NCBI RefSeq assembly: GCF_014197445.1
Contig: NZ_JACIFO010000004.1
Span: 124,001-188,000 of the forward strand
DNA from: Mesonia hippocampi
Lineage (GTDB): Bacteria > Bacteroidota > Bacteroidia > Flavobacteriales > Flavobacteriaceae
DNA length: 64,000 nt
Direction: 5' to 3'
Of this stretch, positions 27,484 to 36,519 are shown piece by piece. Each line of letters opens with the position of its first letter. Position 1 is the stretch's first letter. Below the pieces are notes generated by a model. The model was not told where the DNA came from, searched no databases, and saw only the letters and a list, made by a program, of their open reading frames with translations. The position numbers and the translations under genes are program-made.

Positions 27484-28377
27484 ATGGCGTTACCTCTTGT
27501 TAGTGTTATTTGTCTTTGTTACAACCATGAACAGTTTGTTGTTGCTAGTCTAGAATCTGTAATTAACCAAAGTTACAAAAATATCGAATTAATTATTGTT
27601 GATGATAAAAGTTCCGATAATTCGGCGGCTATCATTAAACAATGGCAACAAACACATCCAGACGTAAAAGTACTAATTAACCCTACCAATCTTGGCAACA
27701 CCAAAGCTTTTAATTTAGCGGTAAAAAAAGCACGCGGAAGCTACTTGATAGATTTAGCTGCCGATGATATTTTACTCCCCAACTGTATAACCCAACAAAT
27801 AGCTTGTTTTAATAACTCACCAGAAAATACGGCTATTGTTTTTGGGAATGCTTATCTAATAAATCCAGAAGGAAAAAGATTATCGCCTTACTTTAAGGTT
27901 GATAACCAACAAAAAGTAATCGATAAAAAATTACATCAAACCAATTATCTCAGGTTAATAGGAAGCGGACTTGTAATGTGCTCGGTAGCCTCGATGGTAA
28001 AAAGAAGTATTTTTGATAAGTTAAATGGTTACAATGAAAAGCTTTCTTTCGAAGATTTAGATTATTGGTTTAGGGCTTCTAGATTATATAACATTGCTTT
28101 TATTGATGATTTTTTGGTAGAAAAAAGAGTACTCACCAACTCTTTAGGGAGTCAGTTTCATAGCTCCTCTAAATATAATAAAGCCTTAAACGTTTCTTTA
28201 GAAATTATTTTTAAAGAATCCCTTAAAAGAAACCAAAGCAAAGCAGAGCATCAAGCCTTACTAAAACGTATACACGAAAGATTAAAGGAAGCTTTAAAAC
28301 ACAAAAACATAAAAAACATTTGGAGGTATACTAAACTAAAAAGCTTAGCACATTTTTACATTTTAACTTCAAAATAA
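27484..28377 (+). CDS. Family 2 glycosyltransferase
   Basis: A 297-residue GT-A glycosyltransferase: LVSVICLCYNHEQFVVASLESVINQSYKNIELIIVDDKSSDNS at the front carries the first Asp motif, ARGSYLIDLAADDILLPN the metal-binding DxD-like site, and SFEDLDYWFRASR the acceptor ED motif. The C-terminal 60 residues are helical and Lys-rich. It begins 12 nt from the divergent GT4 gene and its 3' end overlaps the FdtA-like gene by 22 nt. Sugar specificity cannot be told. Confidence 0.9.
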   Translation: MALPLVSVICLCYNHEQFVVASLESVINQSYKNIELIIVDDKSSDNSAAIIKQWQQTHPDVKVLINPTNLGNTKAFNLAVKKARGSYLIDLAADDILLPNCITQQIACFNNSPENTAIVFGNAYLINPEGKRLSPYFKVDNQQKVIDKKLHQTNYLRLIGSGLVMCSVASMVKRSIFDKLNGYNEKLSFEDLDYWFRASRLYNIAFIDDFLVEKRVLTNSLGSQFHSSSKYNKALNVSLEIIFKESLKRNQSKAEHQALLKRIHERLKEALKHKNIKNIWRYTKLKSLAHFYILTSK

Positions 28378-28772
28378 GCTAAAAAATCATCATAATCTCT
28401 TATATAATCTACCTCCGAGAATTCATCAGACACTAATGAAAGGCAAACCGAACCTGATGAAAAATTCTCTATTTCTCGCCATATTCCATTCGGAATAAAA
28501 AGTGCTTTGTTAGGTTTGTTTAAAAGAATTTTTTTTCGTTGTTCGCCATCATCAATTATCACTTCAAAGCTTCCGCTAACCGCTACCAAAACCTGAAGCA
28601 ATTTTTTATGTGCATGTCCTCCACGACTCGCGTCGCTAGGAACATCGTATAGGTAATAAACTCGTTTTATAGCAAAAGGTAGTGTATGTTTTTCTACCAC
28701 AGCCAGGTTACCTCTTGGGTCGGTTATTTTTGGAATATCAATCCATTTTACATCATTAATTTTCGACTTCAT
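28356..28772 (-). CDS. fdtA: FdtA/QdtA-type dTDP-4-oxo-6-deoxyglucose 3,4-ketoisomerase (cupin)
   Basis: A 138-residue cupin that matches the WxcM-like ketoisomerases: DIPKITDPRGNLAVVEKHTLPFAIKRVYYLYDVPSDASRGGHAHKKLLQVLVAVSGSFEVIIDDG, with the active-site His pair in GGHAHKK and the later IWREIENFSSGSVCLSLVSDEFSEVDYIRDYDDF. These enzymes make the 3-keto sugar that is the substrate of a 3-aminotransferase, giving dTDP-Fuc3N or dTDP-Qui3N. The aminotransferase lies two genes upstream in the same operon. The rmlAB genes for the precursor are not in the window. Its start overlaps the wzx 3' end by 17 nt. Confidence 0.88.
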   Translation of the reverse strand: MKSKINDVKWIDIPKITDPRGNLAVVEKHTLPFAIKRVYYLYDVPSDASRGGHAHKKLLQVLVAVSGSFEVIIDDGEQRKKILLNKPNKALFIPNGIWREIENFSSGSVCLSLVSDEFSEVDYIRDYDDFLAYFEVKM

Positions 28773-30054
28773 TCCTATTCTTTTTTTGCTGTTTAAAATA
28801 ATTAATTACACACAAACCTACTACCACAAAATATAGCAAGTAGCGTAAAGCGTCTGCAAGCACCACGCCTTCTATACCTATTTTACTTACCAGATAATTT
28901 GCCAATACATAGAAACTAATAAGTGAGAATATTTCGGTAAAAATAAAATATTTAAGTAATCGTTTTGCTAAAAACTGATAAGACAATATAATGGATGCTA
29001 GCTTAATAAAATCGCCTATCAATTGCCATTTAAATAATGTTGTTAAACCCTCAAACCCTGGATAGATTATGGCTACTACCCAATCGCGCAGCAAATAAAT
29101 AAGCAACATTCCTAAGCCAAAAATAGGCAATAAGGTTTTATAAATATACCAAACTTCTTTTTTAAAATCCTTGGCGGCTTGAATTTGAGAGAATTTAGGC
29201 AATACATACATCGAAAACAAAGCACTCGAAAAAAGCATGTAATTTTTAGAAATATTGGTCATTGCTGTCCAAATACCCGCATCTGTTTCCGATAATTTAT
29301 TTACCAACATATTACGGATATCTATACTTACATAATTGATAAGGATAGACGACACAAATGCCATGAGCGCATAGCCCATAAAGCTTTTTACGATTTCCTT
29401 ATCTGCACGTAATTTTACCTTTAAGCGCTTGTGTAACAATTTAAAAAACAGGCCTATCAATATTAACAATTGTAGCACAGGACTAATTACAATAGCCAAT
29501 AATACACCTTCTAGATCTCGGGTAAAAAGCATGACCAATGTAAATACTGTTGCTGACAAATAGCCTAAAAAATCAAAAATTGCTATTTTTTTATACACCG
29601 ATAATCCATTTGCTATTCCGTAAAACAAGCGTTGTACCCCAATGGCTGGAGATAACACGCCTAATACTTTTATAATCCAAGCATACTCGGTTGTATTAAA
29701 CAACACCTCGCTAAAGTAATCTGCTCCAAAAAACAGGGCTAAAAAAATGATAAAACTCCCTGCCAATGTTAACAGAAATGAGGTTGACAGCACCCTTTCA
29801 AAAGCTTTATGCTTGTATTTTGTTTCAGCAATATGCCTTACCACGCCATTAAATGTACCTAAGGAAGAAAAGGTTGTTACCATATTTAGCATATCGCGTA
29901 ATTGCCCCATTCTACTCACTCCTACTTCACCTAAATGTACCGCAATTAACCGCTGAACAAATATAGAAATAACAAGCTTGGTTGCCATCACTCCTCCATT
30001 AAGCGATGTCATTTTTAATAATAAATTATTCTTTATTTTTTCCTTTAAACTCAA
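28756..30054 (-). CDS. O-antigen flippase, Wzx/WzxE type
   Basis: A 432-residue polytopic membrane protein with about 12-14 hydrophobic helices and the family N-terminus KNNLLLKMTSLNGGVMATKL, followed by VSRMGQLRDMLNMVTTFSSLGTFNGVVRH, typical of flavobacterial O-antigen translocases. It would flip undecaprenyl-linked glycans to the periplasm. The start appears to be TTG at 30054, directly after the aminotransferase stop (TAA then TTG), since the homologous N-terminus extends before the first ATG (30012). It lies between aminotransferase and ketoisomerase genes in one operon. Confidence 0.88.
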   Translation of the reverse strand: MSLKEKIKNNLLLKMTSLNGGVMATKLVISIFVQRLIAVHLGEVGVSRMGQLRDMLNMVTTFSSLGTFNGVVRHIAETKYKHKAFERVLSTSFLLTLAGSFIIFLALFFGADYFSEVLFNTTEYAWIIKVLGVLSPAIGVQRLFYGIANGLSVYKKIAIFDFLGYLSATVFTLVMLFTRDLEGVLLAIVISPVLQLLILIGLFFKLLHKRLKVKLRADKEIVKSFMGYALMAFVSSILINYVSIDIRNMLVNKLSETDAGIWTAMTNISKNYMLFSSALFSMYVLPKFSQIQAAKDFKKEVWYIYKTLLPIFGLGMLLIYLLRDWVVAIIYPGFEGLTTLFKWQLIGDFIKLASIILSYQFLAKRLLKYFIFTEIFSLISFYVLANYLVSKIGIEGVVLADALRYLLYFVVVGLCVINYFKQQKKNRNEVEN

Positions 30055-31158
30055 TTAATAAGCGTTAATCACGTTAATCACTTTATCTACCTCTTCAGTT
30101 GTCATTACTGGACTTATAGGAATACTTATAATGGTTTTATGAATTTCTTCTGTAACAGGAAAAGATAAATTATGAAACGCTGATAGTGCCTGCTGTTTGT
30201 GCGGCGGAATAGGGTAATGAATTAAAGTTCCTATGTTATTCGCTTTCATATACTGCTCAAAATCTGTCCTGTTTTCTACCCTAATTACAAAAAGATGAAA
30301 AACATGTGCATTAAAGTCGTTCACTTTAGGTAAGATGATTTTCGGGTTAGATAGTTGCGTTAAATATTTTTTAGCAATTGCTTTCCGTTTATGATTATCC
30401 TTGTCTAAGTTTTTAAGTTTAATACTTAAAAAGCCTGCTTGAATTTCGTCTAAACGAGAATTAAAACCTATCAAATCGTTAACGTATTTGGTAGATGTCC
30501 CGTAATTTCTAAGCTTTCTAACGCTTGTAGCTAAAGCCTCATCGTTGGTTGTTATGGCGCCAGCATCACCCAAAGCCCCTAAATTTTTGGTAGGATAGAA
30601 ACTAAAACCCGCAGCATGCCCTATATTACCTGCTTTTTTGCCGTTTTCTAAACTTGCACCATGTGCTTGTGCCGCATCTTCTATCACTAACAAATCATGT
30701 GCTTTTGCGACAGCCAATAACTCTTTCGTTCCGCTTATTTGCCCATATAAATGCACAGGCATAATTGCTTTTGTTTTACTAGATATTTTCCTCCGAACAT
30801 CCATAAAATTTAAACCATAAGTCCTGGCTTCGGCTTCTACCAAAACAGGAGTTAACCCCGCTTGTTTTATCGCTAAAATAGTTGCTATATAGGTGTTTGC
30901 TGCAACTAGAACCTCATCGTTTTCGGTTAATTTACCTAATGCTTTATAGCCTTCTAAAATTAGCCGCAAGGCATCTAAACCGTTACCGACTCCTATACAA
31001 AATTTTGTTCCACAATAATTTGCAAAAGCTTCTTCAAAAGCAATCACCGAATTTCCTAACACATAATACCCTGATGCCAAAAAAGAGGAAAAAGCTTCTT
31101 GAAAGGCCTCTTGATAAGGCTTATTTATTTTCTGAAGGTTTAAGAATTGAATGTTCAT
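30055..31158 (-). CDS. DegT/DnrJ/EryC1 family sugar aminotransferase (FdtB/QdtB-like)
   Basis: A 367-residue PLP enzyme. Diagnostic parts are [48 protein letters not shown] and [18 protein letters not shown], whose Lys binds PLP. The neighbouring FdtA-like isomerase makes a 3-keto sugar the likely substrate, so the product would be dTDP-3-amino-3,6-dideoxy-hexose. The acetyltransferase FdtC expected for Fuc3NAc is not among the neighbours. The gene lies directly against wzx and 0 nt from the acyltransferase gene upstream. Confidence 0.9.
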   Translation of the reverse strand: MNIQFLNLQKINKPYQEAFQEAFSSFLASGYYVLGNSVIAFEEAFANYCGTKFCIGVGNGLDALRLILEGYKALGKLTENDEVLVAANTYIATILAIKQAGLTPVLVEAEARTYGLNFMDVRRKISSKTKAIMPVHLYGQISGTKELLAVAKAHDLLVIEDAAQAHGASLENGKKAGNIGHAAGFSFYPTKNLGALGDAGAITTNDEALATSVRKLRNYGTSTKYVNDLIGFNSRLDEIQAGFLSIKLKNLDKDNHKRKAIAKKYLTQLSNPKIILPKVNDFNAHVFHLFVIRVENRTDFEQYMKANNIGTLIHYPIPPHKQQALSAFHNLSFPVTEEIHKTIISIPISPVMTTEEVDKVINVINAY

Positions 31159-32127
31159 CTATATAAATAATGTATTTAACAATAGGTGATGCTGAGGGTT
31201 TACTTCATAAAAATCATGTACAACGCCTCTTGCTCCAAAAGCCTCTTTCCAATACAACAAGCCTTTATTTATTACCTTTCCTCCTTGCTCGTTCGATGTC
31301 CCAAAATCAAAATAGGCTTTATGGCTAAACTCATTTTCTATTAAGTGCCAAAAAAGATAGTCTAAGGTTCCCAATTGTTGTTTATTTTTATCTGCCGAAA
31401 TGTATTGTACATGAGCTACCGTTTTGGTTTCAAAAATTGTAGCTCCTCCAACAATCACTCCTTCTTTTAACACATTATACTGATGAATATTTTCAGGAAA
31501 ATTACGCTGTAAATATTTTATTTCTGCAGCTGTATGTACTGGTTTTGCTTGGTGTGTTTCTGCTAAATTAGGTATCAATATATTTTCCCAAAAACCATCA
31601 AATTCAGTAACTTTATGTATTTCTAAGTTTTGTTTTTTAGCTTTCTTTACGCCTTCTATTCTATTGGATTGTATGCGTAGAGCTTCACTATTTTTTATAC
31701 TCGCCGACAAATCTCTCCGTAATAAATTTGCTTTTAGAATAAACAATAAATAATCTATTTCGTCTGAAGGATATAGGTTATAAATTTTCGGCATCAGCTT
31801 TAGTATAAAAGAATTAATCTTGTTTTCACAGAGATAGACCAAGATATTTTTCAGTACAGCTGTAACTACTTCAAATTTTATCTTTTTAGAAAGCCCCAAA
31901 CCTCCATAAGTTAACCCTTGATGCGAAAAAACTTTATCGCCTTGCCTATTGGCAGGTAATAAGGCAATAAGTTTTTTATCCTGAAATACCATTAACGAAA
32001 AATCTTGAAACCTATCGCTGTGGTATTCCATAAAATCTCGGTAAAACAAAAAGGTTCCGTTTTTAGTGTTTTTTACAAAATCATCCCAAACGGTTTTATA
32101 TGTTTCTGAATACTGTATTACCTCCAA
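31159..32127 (-). CDS. FemAB/BioF2-type GNAT acyltransferase
   Basis: A 322-residue protein with two GNAT-like halves. The front carries FVKNTKNGTFLFYRDFMEYHSDRFQDFSLMVF and ALLPANRQGDKVFSHQGLTYGGLG; the second half has VLKEGVIVGGATIFETKTVAHVQYISADKNKQQLGTLDYLFWHLIE and DFGTSNEQGGKVINKGLLYWKEAFGARG, the conserved end block of this family. Such proteins transfer acyl or aminoacyl groups and often sit in capsule or O-antigen loci. Here it is first in the operon with aminotransferase, wzx and fdtA and might acylate the amino sugar, which is inference. Confidence 0.8.
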   Translation of the reverse strand: MEVIQYSETYKTVWDDFVKNTKNGTFLFYRDFMEYHSDRFQDFSLMVFQDKKLIALLPANRQGDKVFSHQGLTYGGLGLSKKIKFEVVTAVLKNILVYLCENKINSFILKLMPKIYNLYPSDEIDYLLFILKANLLRRDLSASIKNSEALRIQSNRIEGVKKAKKQNLEIHKVTEFDGFWENILIPNLAETHQAKPVHTAAEIKYLQRNFPENIHQYNVLKEGVIVGGATIFETKTVAHVQYISADKNKQQLGTLDYLFWHLIENEFSHKAYFDFGTSNEQGGKVINKGLLYWKEAFGARGVVHDFYEVNPQHHLLLNTLFI

Positions 32128-32167
32128 AATAAAAGCTTTTAACTAACGAAGATACGTTTTTAAACGC

Positions 32168-32199
32168 AAAAAAGGCTAACGAAATTCGCTAGCCTTTTA
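32168..32199 (-). terminator. Terminator after typA
   Basis: A 9-bp stem (AAAAGGCTA with TAGCCTTTT) with an inner CGAA-TCG pairing and, on the minus strand, a run of seven T. It lies between the typA stop and the acyltransferase start. Confidence 0.85.
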
Positions 32200-32215
32200 A
32201 AAAATCAAGTATTTT

Positions 32216-34012
32216 TTATACTATTTTGTAACGCTTACGATCTACTTCTTTTAAATATATTTTACGAATACGCAAGTGGTTTGGAGTAACCTCTACATAC
32301 TCATCTTTTTGGATATATTCTAAAGCTTCTTCCAGACTAAATTTAATAGCAGGAACAATTTTTGCTTTATCATCGGCTCCTGCCGAACGTACGTTAGATA
32401 GCTTTTTAGTTTTGGTAACATTTACCGTCATATCGTCTTGCCGAGAGTTTTCGCCAATAACTTGTCCTTCATAAATAGCCTCTCCTGGATCGATAAAAAA
32501 CTTACCTCTATCTTGTAATTTATCGATAGAATACGGAATAGCCGTTCCGTTTTCCATAGATACTAAAGACCCATTTAATCGTTGTGGGATATCTCCTTTT
32601 AAGGGTTGATATTCTTTAAATCGGTGTGCCATAATTGCCTCTCCTGCGGTAGCGGTTAACAGCTGATTACGCAAGCCTATAATTCCTCTAGACGGAATTA
32701 TAAATTCACAAATCATACGGCTTCCTTTGGCTTCCATACTAAGCATTTCACCCTTACGCAAGCTTACCATTTCTACTGCTTTTCCTGAAACTTCTTCTGG
32801 TAAATCTATGGTAAGTTCTTCTACAGGTTCACACTTTACGCCATCTATTTCTTTAATAATTACTTGTGGTTGCCCTATCTGAAGTTCGTAACCTTCTCTA
32901 CGCATTGTTTCTATCAGTACTGATAAGTGTAATACACCACGACCAAAAACCATAAATTTATCGGCCGAATCTGTATCTTCTACGCGTAAAGCTAAGTTTT
33001 TCTCTAATTCCTTGTACAGTCTTTCTTTTACGTGACGCGAGGTGACAAACTTTCCATCTTTTCCGAAAAAAGGCGAATCGTTTATCGTAAACAACATACT
33101 CATGGTAGGTTCGTCTATCGTAATGCTTGGCAAGGCTTCTGGGTTTTCAAAATCGGCAATTGTATCTCCAATTTCAAAACCATCTAAACCTACAATTGCA
33201 CATATATCTCCTGCTTTAATCTCTTGTACTTTACGTCTTCCTAAGCCTTCAAAAGTATGTAGCTCTTTTATTTTAGATTTTATAATGCTTCCATCACGTT
33301 TTACTAGAGAAACCTGCATTCCTTCTTTTAAAACGCCACGTTGTAATCTTCCAATAGCAATTCTTCCAGTAAAAGAAGAGAAATCTAAGGATGTGATAAG
33401 CATTTGCAAGCTACCTTCTTCTACTTTTGGAGAAGGAATATGCTCGATAACCATATCCAACAAAGGTTCTAAGTTTTCGGTTGGTTTCTGCCAATCGGTA
33501 CTCATCCAATTGTTTTTAGCCGACCCATACACGGTTGGAAAATCTAACTGCCACTCCTCTGCTCCTAATTCAAACATCAAGTCAAAAACCTTCTCGTGTA
33601 CCTCATCTGGCGTACAGTTCTCTTTATCTACTTTATTAACAACCACACAAGGTTTAAGTCCTAAATCTATGGCTTTTTGTAGTACAAAACGTGTTTGTGG
33701 CATTGGGCCTTCAAAGGCATCTACCAGTAGTAAAACACCATCTGCCATGTTTAGAACACGCTCTACTTCTCCTCCAAAATCGGCGTGACCTGGCGTATCA
33801 ATAATATTGATTTTAGTATCTTTATAAGTTACCGATACGTTTTTAGAGGTAATTGTAATTCCTCTTTCGCGTTCTAAATCATTGTTGTCCAGAATTAAAT
33901 CTCCGGTGTTTTCGCTTTCGCGAAAAAGCCTACAATGATACATAATTTTATCAACCAAGGTAGTTTTCCCGTGGTCAACGTGGGCTATAATAGCTATGTT
34001 TCTAATATTCAT
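32216..34012 (-). CDS. typA: Ribosome-associated GTPase TypA/BipA
   Basis: A 598-residue translational GTPase. The GTP site is visible as AHVDHGKTTL (G1), RERGITITSKN (G2), IDTPGHADFGG (G3) and VVNKVDKENC (G4). Domains II, III and V and the TypA-specific C-terminal domain follow, ending in ALEYIQKDEYVEVTPNHLRIRK. TypA binds the ribosome and assists 50S assembly and stress adaptation. It starts at an ATG behind a consensus -7 box and is separated from the polysaccharide operon by a terminator. Confidence 0.97.
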   Translation of the reverse strand: MNIRNIAIIAHVDHGKTTLVDKIMYHCRLFRESENTGDLILDNNDLERERGITITSKNVSVTYKDTKINIIDTPGHADFGGEVERVLNMADGVLLLVDAFEGPMPQTRFVLQKAIDLGLKPCVVVNKVDKENCTPDEVHEKVFDLMFELGAEEWQLDFPTVYGSAKNNWMSTDWQKPTENLEPLLDMVIEHIPSPKVEEGSLQMLITSLDFSSFTGRIAIGRLQRGVLKEGMQVSLVKRDGSIIKSKIKELHTFEGLGRRKVQEIKAGDICAIVGLDGFEIGDTIADFENPEALPSITIDEPTMSMLFTINDSPFFGKDGKFVTSRHVKERLYKELEKNLALRVEDTDSADKFMVFGRGVLHLSVLIETMRREGYELQIGQPQVIIKEIDGVKCEPVEELTIDLPEEVSGKAVEMVSLRKGEMLSMEAKGSRMICEFIIPSRGIIGLRNQLLTATAGEAIMAHRFKEYQPLKGDIPQRLNGSLVSMENGTAIPYSIDKLQDRGKFFIDPGEAIYEGQVIGENSRQDDMTVNVTKTKKLSNVRSAGADDKAKIVPAIKFSLEEALEYIQKDEYVEVTPNHLRIRKIYLKEVDRKRYKIV

Positions 34013-34040
34013 AAGTTAACCTTATTTCTTTGAAAGGCTG

Positions 34041-34048
34041 CAAATGTA
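34041..34048 (-). promoter_or_regulatory. -7 box of typA
   Basis: The minus strand reads TACATTTG, an exact TAnnTTTG, 28 nt before the typA ATG. Confidence 0.55.
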
Positions 34049-34271
34049 CGTTATATTTCTGTATATAAAAGATTTTTTTTAGTTATTGAATTTAAAAATT
34101 ATTTTTAACGGAACATTAAGCGTTATTTTTTACGTTTTTTTTAACAAAAAACACTTATTCCTGCCTTTTCTCAAAAACAAGAAGTCTTCTTTTAAAAGTT
34201 TTAAAAAGCCTTTGATGAATAATCTTTACATCCTTAGTTTAGAAAACAAATTTTAGCTGCACAAAATAACT

Positions 34272-34279
34272 TATCTTTG
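34272..34279 (+). promoter_or_regulatory. -7 box of kdsA
   Basis: TATCTTTG is an exact TAnnTTTG located 24 nt before the kdsA ATG at 34304. An apparent TTG start at 34277 falls inside the box and is not used. Confidence 0.6.
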
Positions 34280-34303
34280 TTTTACAAACAGAAAACCTAC
34301 AGC

Positions 34304-35122
34304 ATGAATTTAAGCAATATACTAAATATAAAACATACCGAGAGCAATAACTTTTTCCTTATGGCGGGTCCTTGTGCCATCGAGAATGAAACCATGGCAT
34401 TACGTATTGCAGAACGTATTGTTACCATTACAGATAAACTTGCCATTCCGTACATCTTTAAAGGTAGTTACAAAAAAGCGAATCGTAGCAGAATAGATAG
34501 TTTTACAGGAATTGGAGACGAAAAAGCCTTAAAAATTCTCCGTAAGGTAGCAGAAACATTTAACATTCCTACGGTTACCGATATTCATGAAAGTAACGAT
34601 GCCGAAATAGCGGCTCAATATGTAGATATCCTCCAAATTCCTGCCTTTCTAGTACGCCAAACAGACTTGGTAGTTGCAGCAGCAAAAACAGGAAAAACAG
34701 TAAACTTAAAAAAAGGACAATTTATGAGTCCCGAGAGCATGCAACATGCGGTAAAAAAAGTTTTAGATAGCCACAACGAAAACGTAATGCTTACCGACCG
34801 CGGAACTATGTTTGGTTACCAAGATATGATTGTTGACTTTAGAGGAATTCCTACCATGAAAAAATACGCCACAACGGTACTCGATGTTACCCACTCTTTG
34901 CAACAACCTAATCAATCTATCGGGGTAACAGGCGGAAGACCCGAAATGATAGAAACCATTGCTCGTGCAGGAATTGTAAATATGGTAGACGGATTGTTTA
35001 TAGAAACCCATTTTGACCCTGCTAATGCAAAAAGTGACGGAGCTAATATGCTACACTTAGATAATCTAGAAAGGCTACTTACCAACCTTGTTAAAATACG
35101 TAAAACAGTAATAAGCTTATAA
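34304..35122 (+). CDS. kdsA: 3-deoxy-8-phosphooctulonate synthase (KDO-8-P synthase)
   Basis: A 272-residue TIM-barrel enzyme that condenses arabinose 5-phosphate and phosphoenolpyruvate to KDO-8-phosphate for lipopolysaccharide inner core. The family blocks FFLMAGPCAIENETMALRIAE, FKGSYKKANRSRIDSFTGIGDEKAL, PTVTDIHE, VDILQIPAFLVRQTDLV, NLKKGQFMSPESM, DFRGIPTMK and DGLFIETHFDPANAKSDGANML are all present. The start at 34304 follows the promoter. It stands alone, with a terminator about 130 nt downstream, and fits functionally with the nearby glycan locus. Confidence 0.96.
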   Translation: MNLSNILNIKHTESNNFFLMAGPCAIENETMALRIAERIVTITDKLAIPYIFKGSYKKANRSRIDSFTGIGDEKALKILRKVAETFNIPTVTDIHESNDAEIAAQYVDILQIPAFLVRQTDLVVAAAKTGKTVNLKKGQFMSPESMQHAVKKVLDSHNENVMLTDRGTMFGYQDMIVDFRGIPTMKKYATTVLDVTHSLQQPNQSIGVTGGRPEMIETIARAGIVNMVDGLFIETHFDPANAKSDGANMLHLDNLERLLTNLVKIRKTVISL

Positions 35123-35247
35123 ATACATTAAATGTAATTTTATTGTTATTATTTAAACCAAATTAAATAACATAAAAAAGCTATGAAATATTTTCGTTAG
35201 AAATAAACAAATACTTAAAATACTTCTATTAAACAGTGTTTTAAGAG

Positions 35248-35291
35248 AAAAAAAGCCGCAAGATAGAGTCTATTTATCTTACGGCTTTTTT
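35248..35291. terminator. Terminator between kdsA and the porin gene
   Basis: A hairpin with a 10-bp lower stem (AAAAAAGCCG with CGGCTTTTTT), one C-A mismatch and a 6-bp upper stem (AAGATA with TATCTT), followed by a T-run. It lies about 125 nt after the kdsA stop. Confidence 0.8.
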
Positions 35292-35362
35292 AATTGATAA
35301 ACTCAATAGGGGTTTCTCTAAAAAAAGTCGGTACTTTGTAATCTAACTAGTACCAATTTGTT

Positions 35363-36499
35363 GTGAATTTAAAGAAAATCAACCTACTATCCTTAGTATT
35401 GGGATTAGTATTCCTTTTTTCTACATTAAAACTCTATAGTCAAGAAAAACCCAAATTAACGCTAGGAGGCGCACTGCGTTTTAATTACAACCTATCTTCT
35501 TGGAAAGAAGGGCAAAAAAAACGAGGTGGTGATTTTGGCTACGATATGTTTAGGGTAAATGCTAACGCCTCGTATAAAAAAATCAACTTAAATGCCGAAT
35601 ACCGATTATATTCCGATTCTTTTGGTGGCGGTATGCTAAAACAAGGTTGGGTAGGTTATCAATTTAACGAAAAAGATGAAATCCAAATAGGGCTCACTCA
35701 AGTTCCTTTTGGTATACAACGCTACAACTCACATAACTGGTTTTTTAACCTTACTTATTATGTTGGGCTAGAAGACGACCATGATATGGGAGTTAAATTT
35801 ATTCATAAAGGTAAACGTTGGGAGTATCATCTTGCTTTTTTTAAAAATGCAGAGGAGTTAAATTTTGGCAACAACTCGCCTATTTCTCCGAGTAGATACT
35901 CTTATGATATTGCAGGAATTCAAAAAGAAATAAATCAATTTAACGGAAAAATACGTTATCATTTCGGGGATAGCATACAACAAAAAGCAGGTGCATCTTT
36001 ACAATACGGTGGAATTTACAATACCGAAACCAAAGAAGTTGGCAGCCACCACGCACTAGCTATACATTACGAACTTCTTTATAAAAACTGGCTTCTAAAA
36101 GCTCAAGCCACAACAGCAAAACACAATCCTAAAAGCAACCCTTCTAACAACAGCATTAGTATGGCTGCTTATGGAGGCAGCTATGAAGTAGCTAACAATT
36201 TTAACATCTACTCCCTTGCTATTGCTAAAGATATCCCCATAGAATTAGGTCCTATTAGTAATATCCGCCTGTATAATGATTTTGCTTTTATGGATAAATA
36301 TGAAAAGAGTTTCACTAATTCATATATGAATGTTTTTGGACTCATGCTTACTACTGGGCAAGTATACACTTATGTAGATTATGCCGCCGGATACAACCAC
36401 TCTTGGTTAGGAGGAAATTACGTAGACGATTTTGCCCAAGGAAATCCCGATGCAAAATGGGAAGCAAGATTTAATATAAACATTGGTTATTATTTTTAA
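35363..36499 (+). CDS. Porin-like outer-membrane protein
   Basis: A 378-residue secreted barrel protein: signal peptide (LLSLVLGLVFLFSTLKLYSQ), then LGGALRFNYNL, FRVNANASYKKINLNAEYRLYS, GWVGYQFNEKDEIQIGLTQVPFGIQ and the C-terminal strand WEARFNINIGYYF. The pattern resembles phosphate-selective porin O/P-type barrels. It starts at GTG 35363, which directly precedes the signal sequence; a near-consensus TACTTTG string lies about 24 nt upstream. It leads a group with the BCCT transporter and stress protein, so it may admit the transporter's substrate through the outer membrane. Confidence 0.78.
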   Translation: MNLKKINLLSLVLGLVFLFSTLKLYSQEKPKLTLGGALRFNYNLSSWKEGQKKRGGDFGYDMFRVNANASYKKINLNAEYRLYSDSFGGGMLKQGWVGYQFNEKDEIQIGLTQVPFGIQRYNSHNWFFNLTYYVGLEDDHDMGVKFIHKGKRWEYHLAFFKNAEELNFGNNSPISPSRYSYDIAGIQKEINQFNGKIRYHFGDSIQQKAGASLQYGGIYNTETKEVGSHHALAIHYELLYKNWLLKAQATTAKHNPKSNPSNNSISMAAYGGSYEVANNFNIYSLAIAKDIPIELGPISNIRLYNDFAFMDKYEKSFTNSYMNVFGLMLTTGQVYTYVDYAAGYNHSWLGGNYVDDFAQGNPDAKWEARFNINIGYYF

Positions 36500-36519
36500 T
36501 TTAACATACATTATTATTT

